Origin: Pelargonium nanum
Lineage: Eukaryota; Streptophyta; Magnoliopsida; Geraniales; Geraniaceae
DNA: 37,070 nucleotides
Assembly: GCA_036897485.1 (NCBI GenBank)
Contig: JAYMTF010000407.1
Coordinates: forward strand, 1 to 37,070
Direction: 5' to 3'
The position numbers and the translations under genes were made by a program. The notes beneath the pieces were generated by a model. That model was given only the letters and a program-made list of their open reading frames with translations, was not told where the DNA came from and ran no database searches. The stretch's first letter is position 1. Each line of letters begins with the position of its first letter. Positions 19,598-29,395 of this stretch are shown here, piece after piece.

Positions 19598-21060
19598 TGA
19601 ACATGAAACGCCTTAATATACTCAAGTAAAACTAATAAGAAATTCTAATTTGATTTAATGATTCACTACAAAACCAAATGATTTGTCACTTAAAGGCCAA
19701 TCGGGTATTAGTTTTTTTCACAAAAACTTGTTGATTTTATCTTTCACCCGCTTGTGGGTTCTCATGCTCTTCTTATAGATGAATGTACTCGGAATATTTG
19801 TATTGTCTTGAATAAATTCTTGCTTCTTCACGTTGATCTTGGTGATTAGAGCCTTCTGAACAAGTGGGAAAATAAAAATGAAGTGTATAGTTGACAAGAC
19901 TTTTATTTTGTGTAAACATAGTCCTAGTTTTTAGGCAAAGAATGTCAACTGTTCTCTCTTGAACCATATTATCCAGCAATTATGACCTAATTGATCATCT
20001 TTCAATTATTGGTTCCTGCACACTAGCTAGGGTTCTCTTTGTAGATGATTCTTTTGCTGGCTTCACATTTTAATTTCATTTATAGACCTATATGTATAGG
20101 TTTTGCATTCTTAATTTCTCAAAATACATGGTATGTCTCCTTCATTCATGCATTTTTACTCCTTTTTTATTATTATTATGCAACAACTAGGGATATATGT
20201 CAAATCTCTCACTGACTCAGAATTTTTTTAAAAAAAAAAATAACTTTATCTGTCATATGAGTGTTCTTATTTCATATTTTAGAAAAATTGAATATGAATT
20301 GTGGGCTTGATATACAGCAGCTAGTTTACTTAGGTTTGGAAAAAGATAGATATAAGCCTTTGTGAAGGCTTGGGCCTTTAAGCCTTATGCAATAATGGGC
20401 CTAGAGAAGAAAAATACACACAATTGTTTGTCCAAATAAGGCCTATTATTTTACGTAATGAGTCCATTACAAGCCTAGTTGTCTTTCCTTTGGGTAATTC
20501 AGATCCTTTACACTTTTTAGAATTAGCCCTTAACCACACATTTTTAGAGGTGAACCAATTAAGTCGGGTCCAAGTCATCTTTTGAGTTCGGCTTGAAATT
20601 GTTAATGCTGAACCCGACTTAAAAAGAGGCCCGAGTTCGTTCGTGATGCGAGTTAGATTGATATTTACACGTAAAATGTGTGCGTTTTCTCGATTAGACC
20701 TGCAATTTGGCAAGATGAATATGACCGAAAAATTAGTTAGACCTCTTTTATACAACTCAAATTTCGCTAGTCGAGTTTCAAGTATCGGCTGATCGAACAT
20801 TATAAAACTTGTGATTCATGCTAGAGATCTCAAGTTCAAGATAACTCATGGATGTTGGTATGTATTATAGATGTGAGTTATACGTGTGAGTGTGATTCTA
20901 TATTCGTGCTAAGAATGAGACAAGTTTGGTCCAGAAGGATCGAAACTTTAGCCCAAAACCACTGAACTCAGATATGGTTGGTTGCTCATGTAGTGTCACT
21001 TTACTCCATAACAAGTGGCATTGCATGCCAAGGATCGATCCCTATCGACTAAGATTTCGG
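19598..21060. other. AT-rich gene desert, part 2
   Basis: No gene can be supported. At 20354-20371 there is a perfect small hairpin (AAGCCTT-TGTG-AAGGCTT). Between about 20570 and 20790 runs of GAGTTCG, CGGCTT and TCGAGTT recur, and similar words return near 21480-21600. This looks like an old dispersed repeat. The 140-codon open frame on the minus strand over it has no recognisable protein. Confidence 0.4.
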
Positions 21061-21205
21061 AGCTGACATGCCGAGGTGGATGCCACGTCAGGAGGAGACA
21101 GCATGGGCCTGTTGGTGACCAAGCGCACGTGTGCATTGGTGATAAGTACTTGTCACTGTCTCCTTACCAACTGGCTGTTTATACATATGCTCTCTCTAGC
21201 TAACT
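21061..21205 (+). promoter_or_regulatory. Promoter-like island with ACGT elements and an inverted repeat
   Basis: Within the desert this short stretch is richer in G+C. It holds TGCCACGTCA (21081-21090), GCGCACGTGTGC around CACGTG (21126-21131) and a TATA-like TTTATACATATG near 21178, in plausible promoter order. AGGAGACAG (21093-21101) pairs with CTGTCTCCT (21156-21164), and ACCAA/TTGGT pair inside. No coding region follows, so this could drive a non-coding RNA, be the remains of a lost gene, or be part of a transposon end. Confidence 0.3.
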
Positions 21206-23187
21206 TCTCATACACCAAAAACCAAATAAAGATGAACAAGTAGTGAGTGCATGTCTTGAATCTCCACTCATCTTCTGCACATTCATGCAATGCAACCACA
21301 TATAGCCATAGTATGTGTCAAATTCTGTGGGATACTTGTGTCTCCACAACCACTCCATATGGAGCCCAATTTTTAAGATCCTACTTTCATTCACAACCAC
21401 TGCTCATTTGCCCTTTGTTGCAGGGTTTGGTATCTCATAAATCAATCAACTCTTGTTTTGTTGGGGATAGAGCTGATTATTCGAGTTTCGAGTTGGGATG
21501 AAAATGTCTAACTCGAACTTCGCGCACAAGGGTTAACGTTACGAGCTATGTGTAAAATGTGCTTGTGGATTTGTGTTATATTGATGGTCTCGTGTGGGTT
21601 GAATTTTGGGCGCCCGCAAGTACTGAAACAAGTGAAAAAAGTTTGTTTACTACTACCAATCATGTGAATCATTTGACATGAGTTGTTACAGTTTAACTTG
21701 AATACAATTGCGTTAAAATTTTGTCGGAAGTGTTTTGCCACTTTTGTGGTACATTCCGACTCGAATGATGATTAGTCTGATTGATCTCTTAAATAAGATG
21801 TGTGGTCCAAATCTTTATATTAAAAAATGTTATGAGAATCTTCTAACATTTGACAATTACACTAGGTATAAAGATTATTTTATATATTCTGGTTTGGAAA
21901 ACTTTGCTATTTTCATAAACAACAAGTATATATTGTCTCTCCAATCATGTATATATATTATCATAATCTTTCTTCTTCTTTTTCAATAAAATTCATTGTC
22001 CACACAATATCTAGAGTCTACCCTATTATGGTATCTTCTTAGTTGGCACCATTTCACTTTTTATGGGTGCTAGAAAGGAAAAGAAAATAATAGAAAGAAA
22101 GAGAGAAAATTGTTAGTACATGGTGTGGTCCTAAGAGTTTCAATATTGTGCAATTTTTTGCCCTAAAGTGAATAATGAGTTCAAAGGACAATACTCATAC
22201 CACCCAAGTGGCCAATCCATAGCTTTGACATGAACCTTCAAATTAATAAACCCTAATTCTATCATATTCATGCTTTTTTTTTCTTCTTCAAAATATAAGA
22301 ATTGACCTACACATCTTTGGTGATGAATGATGATCACTATCTGGAAATGGGACCTCTATAATTATTCATGCATTACCACTCTTTTAGTTTATTTCCTTTT
22401 TATTTCTTTTAAATTTTCCTTGTGACTATCTTTGCTTTAATTTGTTGTATTATTGTTATATTCCCAGCAAAAAGTTGCATCATTACATGCCCCATTGGAA
22501 TATTTTCTTACTTTTTTTTGGTTTCGAATAATTTCATAAATTTCCTTTCACTCAAATTTGTTCTTTTGAGGAGAAAAAATAATTGAAAATAGTACTATAA
22601 TTTTCTTTGAAATTTGAACAAACTGAGAAAAATAATTGCAATGATCATTGAGAAAACTTTGGAGCCAAAAGCAAAACAAAGTGAAGAGATAGTCAAAATG
22701 ACAGGTATACCTGATCCCATATCAATATATCATTAAGAGATCGATTGAATTTATCTTAACCGATCACATATTAATACATTAGAAAGAAAAAACATGTATC
22801 ATCTTTATTAAAGTTCTTGATATGAACCCTACTTCTCTGTTCTTTTCTTTTCTTTAATGAATCTGTAACTTTTATTTTCTAATGTTTTTTTATATTTCAA
22901 TCTCTTACAGTCAATAATAGGCTAAAGTTGAAACCTTAAGTGTCGTCTCGGTCTACTAATCATAATTATTTGCACCTGTCCATGTGTTACACGTAAAAAC
23001 ATATATATCAAGAAATTAAAGCACGAGAGTAGGTAATGTAAATTTTCTTGGAAAGTGATTTATGATTTATCTATGTCTCATCATTTACCAACATTTGTGA
23101 TTTTTGAGCTCCTTAAATTTGACTGTTATCATCTTTTGTCTCTTAATTTTATTTACTAATACAACACAATTAAATACTTTATTTTTA
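21206..23187. other. AT-rich gene desert, part 3
   Basis: No gene, RNA or defined mobile element can be supported. Words like those at 20570-20790 appear at about 21480-21740. The rest is AT-rich unique sequence. Confidence 0.4.
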
Positions 23188-23475
23188 GTAATTATTGTTA
23201 TTGTTAATAGAGATGTGTGATTGGTTGTGTATTGCTAAAGTTTGCGAACAAGCAAGAAAGAAGTATATGAAGAAAATACAATCTTGGACCTCCAAATACA
23301 TACAAAATTTGTGTTCTTTTTACTTTTACTTTTTTTAAAATCAATATGAGTTTCATTAATTATTGCTAGTTAATAGAGATGTGTGATTTTGCATGTTTGG
23401 CCAAAGTCTGGAAACAATCAAACAAGAAAGATATGAAGAAAATACAATTTTTGAAGCTATAAATACATACAAGAT
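23188..23475 (+). repeat. Diverged tandem duplication, unit about 165 bp
   Basis: Copy 1 starts near 23188 and copy 2 near 23357. Both run through TTAATAGAGATGTGTGATT, a CAAAGT/TAAAGT stretch with AACAA/AACAAG, AAGAAAG, TATGAAGAAAATACAAT and AATACATACAA in the same order. They differ by scattered substitutions and small gaps. No function is evident. Confidence 0.65.
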
Positions 23476-23930
23476 GATGTTTTTTCTTGTAATAAAAATA
23501 AGGAGTGTTTTGTTCAGTGATTAGACATGGTGATATATAAGAGAAAGAGACATATATATATACAAGATTGGTATGTGTCAGCTAAGCTGTGCTCCAAATC
23601 CCATATACATGGCCCAGCCAGCTCCCCATAGTTCATACTCAGATCTGTGCATGCTCTGTGTAGTGTCATTTCAGGTTTTAGGTCTCACAAATTTAATTCA
23701 TATGGACCCTAGATGAAGATCAATTAGATTCACATATTATTTTTATAATAATGCATGGTCTTCAATATGGTAGAATTAGAAACGCGATGCACTTCAACTC
23801 GACAAGATCTTTCTACAAAAAAAAAATGTATTAAGTGATAATCAGTGTGTCGCACTGTAATTTCATAAAAATTTACAAGTGCGTATAATTAATTATGTTT
23901 TGTATCTCAAACTCTAAGAGTATTGTTAAT
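23476..23930. other. AT-rich gene desert, part 4
   Basis: No gene was found. The stretch 23570-23680 is somewhat richer in G+C (around CCCAGCCAGCTCCCC) but shows no open frame or RNA fold I can defend. Confidence 0.35.
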
Positions 23931-24179
23931 AAAAGCTCTCTTTTTTTTTTATAAGAAAACGGTAACTTTTATTAATCCAACCCGAAGGTCCTAATAAATA
24001 AAAGTACAAGTAAAAGTTTACTAATCCTAACTCAAACACATGGTAGGATTAGCCATCCAAGAAGTGAAAGAAGCATCAAAAGTGGCATCAATACAAGAAG
24101 CAATGGAAAATAAAAGATGCTGAATTTTCAGCAAAGTGTCAGCAACACTCGGGTATTCGTGATGAAGAAAAGCTCTCTT
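23931..24179 (-). mobile_element. 5'-truncated LINE-like retroposon with 12 bp TSD
   Basis: AAAAGCTCTCTT at 23931-23942 is repeated exactly at 24168-24179. The enclosed 225 bp begin with poly(T). Read on the minus strand they give a short open stretch ending at a TAG, a 3' UTR-like segment with TTATTTATTAGGACC and TTACCGTTTTCTTAT, then poly(A). This is the look of a plant L1-type LINE 3' end with severe 5' truncation. The open stretch (residues such as EYPSVADTLLKIQHLLFSIA) could be the last part of its ORF2, but I cannot confirm this. Confidence 0.65.
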
Positions 24180-25690
24180 GATTGTGAATTTGTGATTAGA
24201 GGAAAGTATTTAAAAAGCCTAATATAACTTAAAATCTTTCAAATAACATTGAATTTGGACGTGTATGAAATTATGTGAATCATGAACCGTAAGTCAAGTT
24301 GGTTTTTCCAATTTAGGCCAAACTGGGCCAAAAACGTACGAATATAGATAAAAATGGATGATCAAGCCCGTACAAGCATTTTCAAATTTTGAGGAATTTC
24401 AAGTGATTTTCTTATTCTAATTTTATTGTACGTCTGGTATGTACTGTAGAATTTTAAAGATCCAATAATTTATGTATCATCAGTACGTTTGAACATGTAA
24501 CCTAAAAGAAAAAAACTCAAATGTAAAAAAGAAGTGTGTGATATATTGTGATGATTTATATGCTTTGAAATTTTCTTGTAGATTTGAAGCTTTCATGATC
24601 TTGTCAAATTCCACATGCATGGCGTGCATAATCTTGCGCAATATTCTTGTTTATTTATTTTCATGTAAATTTTATACAAAATGAATGTTTAAATCTTGAG
24701 GTTATTATTATTCTGAATATTGGAGATTTTTGTGATGGATATGTCATATGTGTATGCATATTGCATGATTAGCTGAATGTTAATTAATATATACACAAAA
24801 TCCTTATCAATAATTTCGATTAATTATTAGAGAATCACAATCCACAAAGCATCCTTTTCGTTGTCTTATTTCTATGAAAAGAACATGTGAATATATTAGG
24901 AAATCTATTATACATATATTTAAGCTAAAAATATTCCCCAAATCTATTATAATTAATATTATTCTGCTGCTGCTGCGCCAAATCCAGTAACCTCTTTCGA
25001 ATCAACAACCAGCGATTGCTGAGCTAACTGTTTATAAATGTGTCGAATAATTAAACTACTAAATTTGGGTTTATAAAAAAAATATAGTACTTTTTGTGAC
25101 TCAAAATAAGTTTGCATATTCATTGAAAAAAGTTTAATAAATCTAAGAATAAGTCATTTAGAGTTTGATTCATTTTTTCTATTGTGCTCTTATGGTTAGG
25201 GTTGTGCATGATTGGGTATGGACTGTAAATAAATGGATTCCACCATAGTGGATTGAATGAATTCAACCCAATTCGATTTCAAATTTTTATCACACACAAT
25301 ATATTTTATAAAATAGGTAGACTCCATTCATAATTCATTCGTTTTTTAGTTCATTTTTTACCGGGCATTCAGTCAGCTTGGTCCAGTTCTGTCTTGAATC
25401 GATGTTCACTGCTTGTGATAACAAATCAAAGAGAATCTACGTATATTTTCATGCATAATTAACAAACTTGACTACCGCTTCCTTGTGCCCAAATAAAAAG
25501 TAAACACTTATTTTGGAACGAGAATAGTTTAATTTAGATACGGATAATGTATTATTTTGTTTCTCGGAGGTGGGAATACATTGAATCAATGATTTAATAT
25601 AGGTACCACATATGATAGTATTTGTTTGTGTTTGTGATTGAGATAGAGAAATAGATGTGAAGTGCGTATAGATAGATACAGTGTGTGTGA
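24180..25690. other. AT-rich gene desert, part 5
   Basis: No gene was found. It is AT-rich throughout with short chance open frames only. The stretch 25200-25400 has recurring ATTCAA and TTCATT words without defined ends. Confidence 0.4.
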
Positions 25691-25960
25691 GTGTATACAA
25701 CCAAACTGGATTCCGACAAGGAGGTCCCACTTAGAAAGGCGGTTGTCGGTTGGGCACCACCCAAGGTGGCACCGAGAACGACCGCCGTAGACAATCCACT
25801 CCCACAATCACTTTCCTTGTACCCGCCTCCAAACACCCCCCCATTTCATCCCTTTTACAACTTTGCCCTCCATCGCCAACTCTTATATCAATATCTGCCC
25901 CTATCTTTGCCGCCATTACACCATGCATCTCAAAATAATGGTACACCTTCTGATTCATAG
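25691..25960. other. GC-richer island with a hairpin, product unknown
   Basis: This stretch is clearly richer in G+C than the surrounding desert and stays open in several frames on both strands (for example 75 codons on the minus strand from 25958), none with a recognisable product. GGCGGT (25738-25743) and ACCGCC (25781-25786) bound an imperfect inverted repeat, GTCGGT/ACCGAGAAC and CACC/GGTG. It could be a structured RNA, an isolated promoter or a captured gene fragment. The evidence does not decide. Confidence 0.3.
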
Positions 25961-25962
25961 AA

Positions 25963-26290
25963 CATAAAAGATCTAATTTGGTCCATTAATTATCGTCTTT
26001 TATTCAATTTGGTATATGAATTTTCGTGTTTCAACGTTATTTGGTCTATGAAGTTTTATTTGACTCAAAATAGTCCATAAAATTTCAAATATTAATTCAT
26101 TTTGGTCCCTGAATTTTTTATATAAGTTTTACGGGCAATGAGCATTTTTGGTCCGTATTTAAAAGTTCATGTACCAAATTGAAACGGAAAAATGAAATTT
26201 TAGAGAGTATTTTGAGTTTGAAAAATTTAAGAATCGTATTGAGTTAAAACATGAAAGTTCACGATTAACTTGAGTTCATTACCTTTTATG
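25963..26290. mobile_element. MITE-like element with TTTGGTC repeats and inverted ends
   Basis: The left end CATAAAAGAT (25963) and right end ACCTTTTATG (26290) are inverted copies. The similarity continues inward: TATGAATTTTCGTGTTTCAA on the left against CGTGAACTTTCATGTTTTAA on the complement of the right. The body repeats TTTGGTCC, TTTGGTAT, TTTGGTCT and their complements, a known pattern of short non-autonomous elements common in plants. It has no coding capacity. I see no clear TSD, so the superfamily is open. Confidence 0.65.
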
Positions 26291-26948
26291 AAATACAAGT
26301 AAATATATGAGAATCCAACTAATAAGTTCATTAAAAGAAATTAAACTATAGCTTTCTATTTGAAGAGACGGCGCCGATTAAGGATATTATTTATATGTTG
26401 ATTAATCAATTGAAGAACATGGTTTAATTACTTAACATGGTATTCGGACTATTAAATAAATCTCAAAACAATATATATTCTTATAATATTGTGTCTCTTT
26501 ATTTAGAAAACCACGACAACAAAATCATTATTCATTCATGTCAAGACGTTAACATGAATCAATTGATAGCTCTTCAGCTACGACCCACCTAACATGCATC
26601 ATTTTAAGACACAATATATTAGCAAGATGATTACTAAACTTAATATAATTAATTCAAAAATGTGGTTAATTAATTAATTTTACTATTAATATATACATGC
26701 AGTACTCGAAACTATATATATGGCATTATGGGAGCCCACGTAATTATTAACTTAGGTCATATATATTATGATCACAATCAATCAACTACAACATGAATTC
26801 AAAGAAATTAAATAAAAATGAGAATCCAATGTCAAACAATTTAATGAAGCTTGACCTATACCTTCAACTGTCCAAATTTAATTCAACTTTTGGACATCTC
26901 ATTCATTAGTCATCACAATTTGTGTCTACCCTTGCATCATACGTTGTC
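26291..26948. other. AT-rich gene desert, part 6
   Basis: No gene, RNA or defined repeat was seen in this very AT-rich stretch. Confidence 0.4.
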
Positions 26949-26992
<44 letters not shown>

Positions 26993-26993
26993 T
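26949..26993 (+). repeat. (AAT)n microsatellite
   Basis: About fourteen to fifteen perfect AAT/ATA repeats, likely polymorphic in length between individuals. Confidence 0.92.
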
Positions 26994-28377
26994 GCTCCTC
27001 AAAATTCAAAAAGTCCAACAAAATACATATCAATTATAAACACCTCATTTCTTGGTAGTATTTAAGGGTTTATACGAGGGGTGGATGTGCCTACTAGCTA
27101 GAGTTATCGGTTTCCACAAAAATTGAATTGGTGTTTATAAATTATTCACTAATTAAGAGAAATTATATAGCAAGATATAAGAGTTTTTGTTTTAAATGAT
27201 TACATGTAATGTTACTCCCAATGTGTGATTGAATGTTTCTAGTGACATTCACATGATGTGTCTCATGAATGAAAAATTGTCCATATATATTTTATTATTG
27301 TTGGCTGCCAAACTTTCTTAGATAAATTATTTTTCTCAAATTGTTCTCAAGTAGTGCATATTGTCCGGTATTATAAGGAATGGCATTTGGTTAAATTTCC
27401 CCAAATTTCTTTTAAATATTAATTATGTGTTAAGTTCGTAAGAAATATTCACATTGGCAAATGGATAAATGTTATACTTGATCTTTCAATAGCAGAAGTA
27501 ATTAATATGTGCCAATTTTTGCTGATCCAAACTTAAGTATCTTCTTTTTCTTCCTACATTAGTGGTGCTTAGAGTATTATAAGTCAATACAATGAATAAC
27601 AATATGTCTGACATGTGTGGGATCTAGACATCACTTAGTCACATTTAAGACTCACTGCCTCAATGGGTCGCCACTCACCACCAAGATATTTCATTTAATT
27701 ATTTGGACCCTAGAATGATTCCTGAATCAATAAGTATGTGTTCTTAGAGGCTCTACTTCACCTTGTAATACGCGAAAAGAAAAAAGAAACTCTTAAACAC
27801 ATCTTACAATTGCAGAGGACGCGTCTGAGAAGCTAGAACTCGAGCACCTGAGTGGGTCCCAAAATCCCACAACAACCGACCACATGACAACATGTGGCGA
27901 GAACGGTTTAAGAGTAAAGGTAAGAGGAGGAATCCCACAATACACATTTATTACATTTGGTGGAGACTTTCTTCCTCTAAAATCTCTCTCTAAAATTATA
28001 CGTAGCTTTTGTGCTTTATGGTTGGAAATTTATTCTCACATTCGAGACGGTTTACAAATATCACATCTAGAGCTATTGTTCAATGGTGTGTTACCTTACA
28101 CGGGCAAGTGGCAACATGTTCATCTATGTATGTCTTAGCAACTATTTACTCTCATTTTTTTCTGTTCTTTTCCTTGTTTCCAAAAAGAAAATGTCCATTA
28201 TAATATTCATTTTTCCTAATTAACAATAATTATTAGAAAAAGTACGATGGTACGATATTGCGTATAAATTAGTGGTCGACTAAAATAATAAGCACAAAGG
28301 ACACAGTAATAAAATAAGATAAAATAAAATAAAATGGCAATGATGAGAGAGAAGGACAGGAGTGGGCGCAGGATAAG
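26994..28377. other. Distal upstream region of the NPH3-like gene
   Basis: No supported gene. CCACATG-ACAA-CATGTGG (27880-27897) is a perfect 7 bp inverted repeat. An 84-codon plus-strand frame starts inside it at 27884, but it has no recognisable product and contains GT donor-like sites. An (AAAAT)n run lies at about 28311-28335. Confidence 0.35.
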
Positions 28378-28385
28378 CACGTGGC
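28378..28385 (+). promoter_or_regulatory. G-box (CACGTGGC) upstream of the NPH3-like gene
   Basis: A perfect G-box, about 1 kb before the ATG at 29396. It may lie in the promoter if, as the T-rich leader suggests, the gene has a long (possibly intron-containing) 5' UTR. Candidate binders are bZIP, bHLH or PIF proteins. Confidence 0.4.
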
Positions 28386-29395
28386 CTTCACCTTTGAATT
28401 ACACGCCATAGCAATCCCAAATACTACAATTGTCTCAAAAAAAGATCACATTTTTTTTTTCATTTTCTAGTATTTTCAGCTGGAATTTTCCGATGAATGA
28501 TTGGCGGCTCATGATTCTGAGAACACAAAACAACCTTAAATTTCAGGTTTACTTAAAACCCAACATTTTTTTATCACTGTTTGTCAGTCTATCAGATAAA
28601 GATTCTCACTTTTCCCATTGGAGTTTTATGTGAGCTCTGTTCTGTTCTCTTCTGTTATGGGTATTTGTTGAATTGTTCTAGCTTAGTGTATTTTAATTAT
28701 ATTTTTTATTCACTGTACTGATTTTTGTTTGATTGGCATGGTGTAATAGTGGAAATGAGGTGTATGTGGTTTAATTTTGATGGGTTTAGGGTTATAGGAT
28801 TGGGATTGAGATTAGGGGTTGCTAATTGTGATTATTTTTGTTTTGTTTTAATGGATGTCCAAATCAAAATGGGGCATTGAATTTGATTGAAAAGACATGG
28901 ACTTTGGAGGTTTTGATCTTCTGGGTTTCTGTCTCTTTGACTATTTATGGCACAAAATCTAGGATTTATATGATATGCCACCACCACATTTCTCATTTCT
29001 CATTCATACCCACAACCAAAAGCCAAGCCTTCTTTTTCTTCTTCTGTGTTCTGGTATTCCTAGCTTCTTGGATCTTCTCCTCCACCAAAATTCTATCCCC
29101 CTTTTTGTTCTCTTTGTTTATGTGTGAAAAGATTGAAGTTTGCTTGTAGATATGAGTTTGAGTTGAGTTGGGAATTTTTCTTGATACAGAGTGGGTGGAC
29201 TTAACACTGCTGTTCCTGATTTGAGAACATATGTTGCTTGCTGTTGGAGGAACTTTTAGTAAGCTTGTGTTGTGCTGAAACAAGAAAAAGGCCTTCCTTT
29301 TCCTCTTGTGTTGGAGGAGTAGCTCTTCAATTCTTCTGGAGAGCATCTCATGTAAAAACACATAGTTTAAGAAGGAAACTAATAGAGGTTCAGTC
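28386..29395 (+). other. Promoter and probable long 5' leader of the NPH3-like gene
   Basis: T-rich and pyrimidine-rich sequence (for example CTTCTTTTTCTTCTTC near 29028-29043) leads into the ATG. Several upstream ATGs are present, so either transcription starts late or a leader intron removes them. I cannot place the transcription start or splice sites with confidence. Confidence 0.35.

Noticed and set aside
20378..20800. 140-codon minus-strand open frame
   Set aside because: It lies on a degenerate dispersed-repeat-like stretch and shows no domain or neighbouring exons.
25731..25958. 75-codon minus-strand frame in the GC-richer island
   Set aside because: Frames on both strands are open at once, as expected from composition, and no family resemblance is seen.
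27884..28138. 84-codon plus-strand frame starting in an inverted repeat
   Set aside because: No recognisable protein, splice-like sites inside, and it lies in the distal upstream region of the NPH3-like gene.
14702..28377. Known conserved plant microRNAs
   Set aside because: I looked by eye for common mature sequences (for example the miR156, 160, 164, 166, 172, 319, 390 and 396 families) and found none. Unknown microRNAs cannot be excluded.
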